Shown here piece after piece: positions 1 through 6,252 of a DNA stretch of 13,679 bases (positions within the stretch are counted from its first letter, which is position 1; the number at the start of each line of letters is the position of its first letter). The stretch covers positions 1 through 13,679 of the forward strand of contig JACORX010000089.1 in assembly GCA_016179165.1 (NCBI GenBank). The letters run 5' to 3'. The stretch comes from Candidatus Rokuibacteriota bacterium (GTDB lineage Bacteria; Methylomirabilota; Methylomirabilia; Rokubacteriales; CSP1-6). The notes beneath the pieces were generated by a model that ran no database searches, was not told where the DNA came from, and was given only the letters and a program-made list of their open reading frames with translations. The translations under genes and the position numbers were made by a program.

Positions 1-1
1 C

Positions 2-400
2 TTCCTCACCCCCAACGAGCACGAGGCGGCACATCTCACGGGCTTGGTCGTGGACTCGCTCGAATCGGCGCGCGAGGCGGCGGGCCGGGTGCTGGCCTTG
101 GGGGCGGGAGCGGTCCTGGTGACGCTCGGCGAGAGGGGCGCGCTGGCCTGCGGCGACGGCGGCGGCGCCGCCGCGCACTTCCCGGCCTTCCCGGTGGAGG
201 CGGTGGACACGACGGCCGCCGGGGATGCCTTCAACGGGGCGCTGGCGGTGGGGTTGGCGGCGGGCGGCACCCTCGAGCAGGCGATTCCCCTCGCCAACGC
301 CGCCGCCGCGCTCGCGTGCACGAAGCGTGGGGCGCAGGACTCGCTGCCCGGCCGCGCGGAGGTCGAGGCCTTCCTCCGCTCCCTCGGCGGCTCCCGCTAG
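2..400 (+). CDS. PfkB-family carbohydrate kinase (ribokinase-like), 3' part
   Basis: This is the C-terminal 132 residues of a sugar kinase whose 5' half lies outside the window; frame 2 is open from the left edge to the TAG at 398-400. The PfkB family phosphorylates sugars or nucleosides with ATP in the cytoplasm. The visible part holds a ribokinase-type TPNEHEA segment (usually NPNE-x-E) near its start. The PfkB signature follows as VDTTAAGDAFNGAL, in which the Asp of AAGD is the catalytic base and the preceding Gly/Ala residues form the anion hole. An Ala-rich C-terminal helix region ends the protein, as in ribokinase. Substrate cannot be assigned from this half: ribokinase, fructokinase and adenosine-kinase-like members share these motifs. 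Its stop overlaps the stop of the convergent rfbA by 3 bp in the sequence CTAG, leaving no room for a terminator between them. Confidence 0.88.
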   Translation, partial: FLTPNEHEAAHLTGLVVDSLESAREAAGRVLALGAGAVLVTLGERGALACGDGGGAAAHFPAFPVEAVDTTAAGDAFNGALAVGLAAGGTLEQAIPLANAAAALACTKRGAQDSLPGRAEVEAFLRSLGGSR

Positions 401-1284
401 CCCTTCAGCAGCTCCAGGAGGTATTGCCCGTACGCGTTCGGCAGGCTCCGGGCGATGATTTCGAGCTGCGCCGCCGTGATGAAGCCTTTGTGGTAGGCCA
501 CCTCTTCGATGCAGGCGACCTTGAGACCCTGGCGAAGCTCGATCGTTTCGATGAAGGTCGACGCCTGCAAGAGGGACTCGTGCGTCCCCGTGTCGAGCCA
601 CGCGAAGCCGCGCGGGAAGCATTCCACGTGCAATTGTCCTCGGGCGAGATACTCGCGGTTGACGTCGGTGATCTCGAGCTCTCCGCGCGCCGAAGGCGTG
701 AGGCCCGCGGCGATGTCGAGCACCTGGTTGTCGTAGAAGTACAGGCCCGTCACGGCGAGATGCGATCTGGGCCGGGCCGGTTTTTCCTCAAGCGACAGGG
801 CGCGGCCCTGAGCGTCCAGCTCCACGACGCCATAACGTTCGGGTGATTTCACCGGGTAGGCGAACACCGTGGCTCCGGTGTTCCGGCCCGCGGCGCGGGC
901 CAGCATGCCCTGAAGGCCGGCCCCATAGAACAGGTTGTCCCCCAGCACGAGGGCGACGCGGTCCTTCCCCACGAATTCGCGGCCGATGAGAAATGCCTGC
1001 GCGAGTCCCTCGGGCTTGGGCTGCACGGCGAACCGGATCGAGATGCCGATGCGGCTTCCGTCCTCCAGCAGGCGCTCGAAGCCGCCGAAGTCTTCCGGTG
1101 TCGAGATGAGCAGCACGTCACGGATGCCCGCCAGCATGAGCGTCGAGAGCGGGTAGTAGACCATGGGCTTGTCGTAGATCGGCAAGAGCTGCTTGCTGAC
1201 CGCCCGCGTAATGGGATAGAGCCGCGTTCCCGAGCCGCCTGCCAGGATGATCCCTTTCTTGCAATGCATGGCCGTCGTGGGCAT
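397..1284 (-). CDS. rfbA: Glucose-1-phosphate thymidylyltransferase (RmlA/RfbA)
   Basis: The enzyme makes dTDP-glucose from dTTP and glucose-1-phosphate, the first step of dTDP-L-rhamnose and other dTDP-deoxysugar synthesis, in the cytoplasm. The 295-residue length matches the short (about 290 aa) RmlA class. The nucleotide-binding loop GIILAGGSGTRLYPIT is at residues 11-26, KQLLPIYDKPM follows at 31-41, the metal-binding Asp is in LGDN (D116), EEKP is at 166-169, and the second metal Asp is in WLDTGTHESLL (D231). The first ATG at 1284 is preferred because a TACTCT hexamer lies 6 nt upstream; an internal ATG at 1269 (starting MHCKKGII) is the alternative and would match the usual short N-terminus better. 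No ribosome binding site is evident for either. The gene diverges from the RmlC-like gene and converges on the sugar kinase, overlapping it at CTAG. Product assignment is secure, the exact start less so. Confidence 0.95.
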   Translation of the reverse strand: MPTTAMHCKKGIILAGGSGTRLYPITRAVSKQLLPIYDKPMVYYPLSTLMLAGIRDVLLISTPEDFGGFERLLEDGSRIGISIRFAVQPKPEGLAQAFLIGREFVGKDRVALVLGDNLFYGAGLQGMLARAAGRNTGATVFAYPVKSPERYGVVELDAQGRALSLEEKPARPRSHLAVTGLYFYDNQVLDIAAGLTPSARGELEITDVNREYLARGQLHVECFPRGFAWLDTGTHESLLQASTFIETIELRQGLKVACIEEVAYHKGFITAAQLEIIARSLPNAYGQYLLELLKG

Positions 1285-1290
1285 GCGCTA

Positions 1291-1296
1291 AGAGTA
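1291..1296 (-). promoter_or_regulatory. Possible -10 element of rfbA (near-leaderless)
   Basis: On the minus strand the hexamer TACTCT, preceded by TGC in an extended -10 arrangement, lies 6 nt upstream of the ATG at 1284. Transcription would then start at or within a base or two of the start codon. No convincing -35 box is placed 16-18 bp upstream. The hexamer matches TATAAT at only three positions, so on its own this is weak; it counts mainly because the same geometry recurs elsewhere in the window. Confidence 0.35.
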
Positions 1297-1355
1297 GCAA
1301 ATCCCGGCCGGATCAAGGCACAAGTCGGTCCTGCCTGTCCAAGCCCGCTCAGGAC

Positions 1356-1364
1356 TGCTATAAT
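1356..1364 (+). promoter_or_regulatory. Extended -10 promoter (TGC-TATAAT) of the rmlC-like/rfbB operon
   Basis: TGCTATAAT is a perfect extended -10 element in a GC-rich intergenic region between the divergent rfbA and RmlC-like genes. The expected transcription start is around 1370-1372, only a few bases before the ATG at 1375 of an 11-codon ORF. A poor -35 match (TGTCCA, 17 bp upstream) is compatible with an extended -10 promoter that does not need one. Confidence 0.6.
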
Positions 1365-1374
1365 CGGCGGCGCG

Positions 1375-1410
1375 ATGAAAGGATTCATCCTCTCCGGTGG
1401 TCTCGTCTGA
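1375..1410 (+). other. 11-codon ORF coupled to the RmlC-like gene; leader peptide or 5' remnant of an RmlA gene
   Basis: The ORF encodes MKGFILSGGLV and ends in a TGA whose last base is the A of the next gene's ATG (TGATG), an arrangement suited to translational coupling. The peptide MKGFILSGG closely resembles the extreme N-terminus of sugar-1-phosphate nucleotidyltransferases, which typically begin MKG(I/L)ILAGG or MKGLILSGG and continue GTRLRP. In many dTDP-sugar operons an rmlA gene directly precedes rmlC and rmlB. Two readings fit: a relic of an ancestral rmlA deleted after codon 9, or a functional leader that delivers ribosomes to the RmlC-like start, which has no obvious Shine-Dalgarno of its own. 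The similarity is seen by eye over nine residues, and chance cannot be excluded. Confidence 0.45.
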
Positions 1411-1946
1411 TGCGCCTGAACGACGAGGCCCAGCGCGCTTTCTCGGTCCAGGACTACGGAGCGCAGCCCGCCATCCAGGGCGTGGAGATCGTCGAGTTGA
1501 AGCGCTTCAGCGACGATGCCGGAAGCCTCACCGAGCTGGGGCGGCTCGGCGCGGGTATCCACGCCGCCTTCCCGGGCTTCGAGGTCAAGCAGATCAACTA
1601 CAGCGAGATGGACCCCGGCGTCATCAAGGCCTTCCATCTCCACCGCCGCCAGACCGACGTGTGGTTCATCCCACCCAGCGACAAGATGCTCCTGGTGCTG
1701 GTCGACGTTCGCGCCGGGTCTCCGACGGAGAAGGTGGCGCGGCGGCTGCCCATGGGCGACGGCGCCTCGCGCCTGGTGCGAATCCCTCCGGGCGTTGCCC
1801 ACGGCGTCAAGAACATCGCCGCCTCGCGCGGACGCATCCTCTACTTCGTGGACGCGCAGTTCCAGGCGGCAGCGGCCGAGTGCGACGAGGGCCGACTGCC
1901 CTGGGACTTCGCCGGCGCGGACATCTGGGACGTCGTCAAAGGATAA
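1410..1946 (+). CDS. dTDP-4-dehydrorhamnose 3,5-epimerase-like cupin (RmlC family), atypical active site
   Basis: This 178-residue protein is an RmlC-family cupin and sits just before rfbB, so a role in processing a dTDP-4-keto-6-deoxy sugar is likely. Landmarks are the strand with FHLHRRQTDVWF (residues 75-86), where H76 aligns with the catalytic base His of RmlC, the PPGVAHG turn (126-132) matching PEGFAHG, ILYFVDAQF (143-151), and a C-terminal PWDFAGADIW segment matching the family's terminal W-D motif. By hand alignment the RmlC substrate-binding Lys ten residues after the His is not Lys (about W85/F86), and the general-acid Tyr is Phe (F151). A classical 3,5-epimerase therefore looks doubtful; a mono-epimerase, a ketoisomerase-type cupin or another sugar-nucleotide activity is possible. 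The protein starts at the ATG that overlaps the stop of the 11-codon ORF. The stop is 6 bp before rfbB. Confidence 0.82.
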   Translation: MRLNDEAQRAFSVQDYGAQPAIQGVEIVELKRFSDDAGSLTELGRLGAGIHAAFPGFEVKQINYSEMDPGVIKAFHLHRRQTDVWFIPPSDKMLLVLVDVRAGSPTEKVARRLPMGDGASRLVRIPPGVAHGVKNIAASRGRILYFVDAQFQAAAAECDEGRLPWDFAGADIWDVVKG

Positions 1947-1952
1947 GTCCCC

Positions 1953-2951
1953 GTGAGGATACTCGTGACCGGCGGGGCCGGTTTCATCGGCTCCAACTTC
2001 GCGCGGCACATCCTCGGAAGCCATCCCGAGGACTCGGTGGTCAATCTCGACAAGCTCACCTACGCGGGCAATCTGGAGAACCTCCGCGATCTCGAGAAGG
2101 ACCCGCGCTACCGCTTCGTCCGCGGCGATATCTGCGACCGTGTCGTCGTGCGCGAAGCCATGGAGGGCGTGGACGCGGTGGTGCACTGTGCCGCCGAGAC
2201 GCACGTGGACCGGTCCAACGCGGGCGCCGGTGAGTTCCTGACGACGAACGTCAGCGGCACCTTCACCCTCCTTGAAGCGGCGCGAGAGCGGAAGATCCAG
2301 CGCTTCGTCGCCGTCGGCACCGATGAGGTATACGGCAGCATCGCCAAGGGCGCCGCGCGCGAGCTCGATCCGCTGAACCCGTCCAATCCCTACTCGGCCT
2401 CCAAGGCCGCGGCCGATCTCCTGGCCCGCGCCTACTGGACGACCCACAGGCTGCCCGTGGTCGTCACGCGGAGCAGCAATAACTTCGGCCCGTACCAATA
2501 CCCCGAGAAGGTCATCCCGCTCTTCATCACCAATGCGCTCGAGGACACGCCGCTGCCGCTCTACGGCGACGGCAAGAACGTGCGCGACTGGCTCTACGTT
2601 CTGGACAACTGCGCGGCTATCGATGTCGTGCTCCGCAAGGGCAAGGACGGCGAGATCTACAATATCGGCGGCGGCAACGAGGTCGAGAACGTGGTGCTGA
2701 CCAGGCAGGTCCTGCATCTCCTGGGCAAGCCGGAGAGCCTCATCACTTCGGTGAAGGACCGGCCGGGCCACGACCGGCGCTACGCGCTCGACTCGGGCAA
2801 GGTTGCGGCGCTCGGCTGGAAGCCGGCGCATTCGTTCGGCGCCGCCCTCGAGGCGACCGTCGCGTGGTACCGGGACCACGAGGCCTGGTGGAAGCCCATC
2901 AAGTCCGGTGCGTTCCGCGCCTACTACGAAAAGCAGTACTCTTCCCGCTAG
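1953..2951 (+). CDS. rfbB: dTDP-glucose 4,6-dehydratase (RmlB/RfbB)
   Basis: This NAD-dependent extended short-chain dehydrogenase converts dTDP-glucose to dTDP-4-keto-6-deoxyglucose. The 332-residue length is normal. The Rossmann loop is ILVTGGAGFIGSNF at residues 3-16. The dehydratase-specific triad motif GTDEVYG (122-128) supplies Thr, Asp and Glu for oxidation and water elimination. The SDR motif YSASK (Y147, K151) follows, then RSSNNFGPYQ (173-182) and the nucleotide-sugar binding RDWLYVLDNC (211-220). Translation starts at GTG 1953 with AAAGGA at 1938-1943, nine nt upstream and overlapping the end of the RmlC-like gene, so the two are cotranscribed and probably coupled. Its substrate is the product of the divergent rfbA. 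No dTDP-4-dehydrorhamnose reductase (rfbD) follows in the window. Confidence 0.95.
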   Translation: MRILVTGGAGFIGSNFARHILGSHPEDSVVNLDKLTYAGNLENLRDLEKDPRYRFVRGDICDRVVVREAMEGVDAVVHCAAETHVDRSNAGAGEFLTTNVSGTFTLLEAARERKIQRFVAVGTDEVYGSIAKGAARELDPLNPSNPYSASKAAADLLARAYWTTHRLPVVVTRSSNNFGPYQYPEKVIPLFITNALEDTPLPLYGDGKNVRDWLYVLDNCAAIDVVLRKGKDGEIYNIGGGNEVENVVLTRQVLHLLGKPESLITSVKDRPGHDRRYALDSGKVAALGWKPAHSFGAALEATVAWYRDHEAWWKPIKSGAFRAYYEKQYSSR

Positions 2952-2992
2952 ATCTGCGCCGGTCCGCATCTCCTCTCTCGCTCTGCCACGAG

Positions 2993-4159
2993 CTACTTCG
3001 CGATCCGGTTGCGCAGCGCTCGGATCCGCTCGATCGACACGGCGAGCGCCTTCGGGGAGAGGCGGCCGTCACGGAGCGCCTGCCGGATGCCGGCGATGAC
3101 CCGCTCGGCCGCGCCGCGCTCGACCTTGCCCTGGTTCTGGGAGATCAGCAGCATGTCCACCGAGGCCTGGAGCGCGAGCACGGAGGCATCCTCGAGGCCG
3201 TAGCGCTGGCGGATCGCGCCCATCAGCAGATCGTCCGAGACCACGAGCCCCTGGTAGCCGAGCTTGCCGCGGAGATAGCGCCCGATCGCGAAGCGCGACA
3301 GCGTCGCGGGGTTGTAGAAATCGATGCCGCGGTTGAAGACGTGGGCGGTCATGACGCTGTCGGCGAGCCCTTCCTTGATGAGTGCTCGGTAGGGCTCGAG
3401 CTCGACCCTGAGGTCGGCCGTGTCCGTCACGTCCACGAAGCCGTGGTGCGAGTCCGTCCGGCTCGAGCCGTGACCCGGGAAGTGCTTGAGGGAAGTCAGG
3501 ACGCCCGCGTCGTGCATGCCCTGGATGAACGCGCGGGCGTGCGCGATGACCTGCTGGGGATCGGACCCGAAGGTGCGGCCGAGCGTGACCACCGCCGGGT
3601 TGACCGGGTTGACCGCCACGTCCACGACGGGCGCGAGGTTCCAGTTGATGCCGGCCTCGCGGAGCGTGGCGCCCATGCGCCGGGACTCGAGCTCGGTGGC
3701 GGCGAGATCGCCGGCCTCCCCGAGCGCCTGCGGAGGCGGCGTCGGGAGATAGCCGACCCGCGTGGAGAGCCTCATGACGAGGCCGCCCTCGTTGTCGGCG
3801 GCGATGAGCAGCGGGCGGCCTGCGCACGCCCGCGCCAGCGCCTGGAGATCCGCGGTGAGCCGGCGTACCTGCCCGGGAGCCGTGATGTTACGCGCCTCGC
3901 CCGTGCGCGCGTCGCGCTCGAAGAGGATGAGGCCGCCCACCTTGACGTCGCAGACGAGCGCGCGGATCTCCTCGTTGCCCTCGACCTGAGTGCCCGCGAA
4001 GCCGACCAGCAGGAGCTCGCCAAGCGGCAGGGGCGGCTTGCGTGCGGCGCCGTCGCTGGTGGCGGTGGCCGCGCACCCCTCCATGACAAGGACGAGGAGC
4101 AAGGCGCCGAGCCGCAGCCTCACGTCGAGTCCGTGAAAGGCATGGCAAAATCGTAACAT
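2993..4159 (-). CDS. nagZ: Family 3 glycoside hydrolase, beta-N-acetylhexosaminidase (NagZ type), probable lipoprotein
   Basis: NagZ enzymes remove N-acetylglucosamine from anhydromuropeptides during cell-wall recycling. Counting from the ATG at 4159 (388 residues), the NagZ loop KHFPGHG is at 225-231 with DSHHG at 236-240, giving the family's Asp-His general acid/base pair. The nucleophile Asp is in VVSDDLLMGA (D309), and ADNEGG (122-127) belongs to the substrate pocket. E. coli NagZ is cytoplasmic and lacks a signal. Here the N-terminus has basic residues, a hydrophobic run LGALLLVLV and MEGCAA, a lipobox-like sequence, so export and lipidation are inferred. A GTG at 4123 would give an even more typical lipoprotein signal, and an ATG at 4183 is also possible. 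I chose 4159 because a TATACT hexamer lies 5 nt upstream. The gene converges with rfbB (41 bp gap, no clear hairpin) and diverges from the MFS gene. Confidence 0.9.
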   Translation of the reverse strand: MLRFCHAFHGLDVRLRLGALLLVLVMEGCAATATSDGAARKPPLPLGELLLVGFAGTQVEGNEEIRALVCDVKVGGLILFERDARTGEARNITAPGQVRRLTADLQALARACAGRPLLIAADNEGGLVMRLSTRVGYLPTPPPQALGEAGDLAATELESRRMGATLREAGINWNLAPVVDVAVNPVNPAVVTLGRTFGSDPQQVIAHARAFIQGMHDAGVLTSLKHFPGHGSSRTDSHHGFVDVTDTADLRVELEPYRALIKEGLADSVMTAHVFNRGIDFYNPATLSRFAIGRYLRGKLGYQGLVVSDDLLMGAIRQRYGLEDASVLALQASVDMLLISQNQGKVERGAAERVIAGIRQALRDGRLSPKALAVSIERIRALRNRIAK

Positions 4160-4164
4160 GCGGG

Positions 4165-4172
4165 AGTATAGT
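4165..4172. promoter_or_regulatory. Shared bidirectional -10 core between nagZ and the MFS gene
   Basis: The sequence AGTATAGT carries TATAGT on the plus strand (4167-4172) and TATACT on the minus strand (4170-4165), each matching TATAAT at five of six positions and sharing the central TATA. CATG lies on both sides: the minus-strand ATG of nagZ at 4159 is 5 nt from its hexamer, and the plus-strand ATG of the MFS gene at 4182 is 9 nt from its hexamer. Both transcripts would be leaderless or almost so, and neither gene has a Shine-Dalgarno. Divergent transcription from a symmetric -10 is known in bacteria; its use here is inferred. Confidence 0.5.
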
Positions 4173-4181
4173 GACCAAGTC

Positions 4182-5465
4182 ATGACGTATCGGGCAGGAG
4201 CCGCGCCGGCGCGGGTCTTCTACGGTTGGTGGGTGGCGGCGGCCTTCTCGCTCATCATCTTCGTCTCCACCGGCATCCGCTTCGCCGTCGGCCCCTTCCT
4301 GAAGCCCGTGGTCGACGACCTCGGTCTCGACCGCGGCAGCTTCTCGCTGGTCATCTCGCTTTCGCTCTTCCTGTACGGCGCCTTCATGCCGGTGATCGGG
4401 CCGCTCGTGGACCGGTGGGGCTCGCGGGTCGTGTGCTCGTTGGGCGCCGTGGTGATGGCCGCCTCGCTCGTGCTGACGGGCACCATGACGTCCCTCTGGG
4501 AGTTCGCGCTCTACTACGGTGTCTTGGCGGCGCTCGGGCTCGCGGCGACGGGCCACGTGGTCGCCTCGGCGACGATCGCCCGTTGGTTCATGAAGCGGCG
4601 CGGGACGGCCGTGAGCCTGCTGTCTGTCGCGTCCATGGCGGGCATCTCGCTGCTCGTGCCCGCGGTCATGTGGTGCATCCTCCGCTACGGTTGGCGCGTG
4701 AGCTACATGATCCTCGGGGTGGCTTCCCTCTTCATCACGCTGCCGCTGACGCTGTGGGTACTTCGCGATGCGCCCGAAGACATGGGGCTGCATCCGGACG
4801 GCAAGGCGCCCAAGCCCGCCGGCCCTGGTTCGGCGCCGGTCATCGAGCGCACGGCCACGGGCGACGCGCTGCGGACGCCGTCCTTCTGGCAGATGGGCGG
4901 CGGGCTCTTCTCCTGCGGCTTCTCGATGAGCCTTCTCTCGGCCCATGGCGTCCCCATGCTGACCGACCACGGTTTTCACGCCATGGCGGCCTCGTCGGCC
5001 ATCGGGCTCCTGGGCATGACGAGCATCAGCGGCGGCATGCTGCTCGGCATCCTCTCCGACCGCTACGGCCGTAAGCCCATGCTCGCCTTCGTCTATCTCA
5101 TTCGCGTGGCCGCCTTCAGCATGCTCTTCCTCGTCCAGGAGCCCGTCGCGCTCATGGTGGTGGCGTCCATCGGTGGGCTCGGCATGGCCGGCAGTCTCGC
5201 CATGACCTCCGCGCTCTCCGCGGACATCTTTGGTCGCTTCTCGGTGGGCGCGATCTTCGGGCTCATCTTCCTGATCCACCAGATGGGCGCGGCGCTCGGC
5301 GCCTGGCTCGCGGGCTTCCTCTTCGATCTCTCAGGCGGTTATGGGCTCGCGTTCGCGGTGTCGTGCGGGCTCCTGCTGCTGGGGGCGGGGCTGTCCTTGA
5401 CGATCAACGTGGCGGGCCGGCCCCGGGCGCGTAGCCTGCTCCAGCCCGTGGCGGGGGGGAGGTAG
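4182..5465 (+). CDS. Major facilitator superfamily transporter (OFA/monocarboxylate-like)
   Basis: The 427-residue inner-membrane protein has about twelve hydrophobic segments, beginning at VFYGWWVAAAFSLIIF, with a hydrophilic central loop of about 40 residues after the sixth. The MFS motif A appears twice, as GPLVDRWGSR between helices 2 and 3 and as GILSDRYGRK between helices 8 and 9. The YGWW opening and the DAPEDMGLHPDG sequence after helix 6 are typical of MFS members related to oxalate/formate and monocarboxylate carriers, so a small organic acid is the likeliest substrate; this is family-level inference. An in-frame ATG at 4158 adds eight residues, but that codon overlaps the nagZ start and precedes the TATAGT element, so 4182 is preferred. 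The next gene starts 4 bp after the stop, suggesting one transcript and a transporter serving the acyl-CoA enzymes downstream. Confidence 0.88.
   Translation: MTYRAGAAPARVFYGWWVAAAFSLIIFVSTGIRFAVGPFLKPVVDDLGLDRGSFSLVISLSLFLYGAFMPVIGPLVDRWGSRVVCSLGAVVMAASLVLTGTMTSLWEFALYYGVLAALGLAATGHVVASATIARWFMKRRGTAVSLLSVASMAGISLLVPAVMWCILRYGWRVSYMILGVASLFITLPLTLWVLRDAPEDMGLHPDGKAPKPAGPGSAPVIERTATGDALRTPSFWQMGGGLFSCGFSMSLLSAHGVPMLTDHGFHAMAASSAIGLLGMTSISGGMLLGILSDRYGRKPMLAFVYLIRVAAFSMLFLVQEPVALMVVASIGGLGMAGSLAMTSALSADIFGRFSVGAIFGLIFLIHQMGAALGAWLAGFLFDLSGGYGLAFAVSCGLLLLGAGLSLTINVAGRPRARSLLQPVAGGR
5458..5462 (+). promoter_or_regulatory. Ribosome binding site GGAGG for the crotonase gene
   Basis: GGAGG within a longer G run ends 7 nt before the ATG at 5470 and overlaps the last codons of the MFS gene. 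It is one of the two clearest Shine-Dalgarno sequences in the window. It shows that operon-internal genes here use conventional initiation, in contrast to the first genes of transcripts. Confidence 0.75.
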
Positions 5466-5469
5466 GACG

Positions 5470-6252
5470 ATGGGCTACCAGGCGCTGCTCGTGGGCCGCG
5501 CGGACGGCATCGCGACGATCACGATGAACCGCCCCGAGGCGCGGAACGCGCTGAACCTCACGAGGCGGGAGGAGATGCTGGGGGCGCTCGACGAGATCGA
5601 GCGCGACCCCGCAGTGCGCGTGGTGCTTCTCACGGGAGCGGGCGGCCACTTTTCGGCCGGCGGCGACGTCAAGAATATGCAGAAGAAGCACACGGCGGCC
5701 GAGGGCAGGGCGCGCGTGGAGTCGCTCAACCGCTTCGTGCTGCGCCTGTTCAACTTCTCCAAGCCGACGATCGCCATGGTGGACGGCTTCGCGGTCGGCG
5801 CCGGGTGCAACATCGCGCTCGGCTGCGACATGATCGTCGCCTCCGATCGCGCGAAGTTCGGCGAGGTCTTTCTCAAGATCGGGCTCGTTCCGGACGGCGG
5901 CGGCACCTGGCTCCTCCAGCGCCTGGTCGGACTGGCCAAGGCCAAGGAATTGGTGCTGACGGCCGAGATCATCGACGCCGCCGAGGCGCTCAGGATCGGA
6001 CTCGTCAACCGCGTGGTGCCGGCCGCGGAGCTCGAGCGCGCGACCCGCGCGCTGGCAGCGAAGATCGCGGCGGGTCCACCCCTGGCCGCGACGCTGGCCA
6101 AGTCGCTCCTCAATCGCGCGGCGACGGTTGACCTGGCCGCCGCACTCGAGGGCGAAGCCTTCGGGCAGTCCAACGCCATCACCTCGGAAGACCACGCCGA
6201 GGGTGTCCGCGCCTTCCTCGAAAAGCGCACGCCCAAGTTCCAGGGCCGGTGA
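5470..6252 (+). CDS. Enoyl-CoA hydratase/isomerase family protein, PaaG-like
   Basis: This 260-residue protein has the standard crotonase length. GHFSAGGDV (59-67) and VDGFAVGAGCNIALGCD (104-120) build the CoA pocket and oxyanion hole. The two Glu residues used by enoyl-CoA hydratases are both absent: the first position is N114 (GCN for GCE) and the second is F134 in the AKFGEVFLKIG stretch. A different acid is present, D142 in GLVPDGGGTWLL, at the position used by PaaG (GLIPDCGGTWLL). PaaG isomerises the ring-1,2-epoxyphenylacetyl-CoA intermediate and also acts as a delta3-delta2 enoyl-CoA isomerase. An isomerase is thus more likely than a hydratase, but no other phenylacetate genes are here, so substrate is open. 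The C-terminal EGVRAFLEKRTPKFQG is the family's usual ending. The stop overlaps the next ATG by one base (TGATG). Confidence 0.9.
   Translation: MGYQALLVGRADGIATITMNRPEARNALNLTRREEMLGALDEIERDPAVRVVLLTGAGGHFSAGGDVKNMQKKHTAAEGRARVESLNRFVLRLFNFSKPTIAMVDGFAVGAGCNIALGCDMIVASDRAKFGEVFLKIGLVPDGGGTWLLQRLVGLAKAKELVLTAEIIDAAEALRIGLVNRVVPAAELERATRALAAKIAAGPPLAATLAKSLLNRAATVDLAAALEGEAFGQSNAITSEDHAEGVRAFLEKRTPKFQGR

Noticed and set aside
316..846. A 176-codon plus-strand open frame opposite rfbA
   Set aside because: No family resemblance; composition is that of antisense GC-rich DNA, and rfbA has intact motifs throughout.
849..2969. A 706-codon open frame on the minus strand across the RmlC-like gene and rfbB
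   Set aside because: It is antisense to two genes with clear catalytic motifs, its product is Arg/Asp/Val/Glu-rich as expected from GC-rich antisense, and its distal part is a frame-shifted reading of rfbA.
2952..2992. A terminator between rfbB and nagZ
   Set aside because: I searched the 41 bp by eye and found no stem with a T run.
2864..4156. A 430-codon plus-strand frame opposite nagZ
   Set aside because: nagZ on the minus strand has KHFPGHG and VSDD motifs; the plus-strand product is low-complexity and Arg/Ala/Glu-rich.
3888..5279. A 463-codon minus-strand frame across the MFS gene and the end of nagZ
   Set aside because: The product is extremely His/Asp/Glu/Arg-rich without domains, the mirror of a hydrophobic membrane protein gene.
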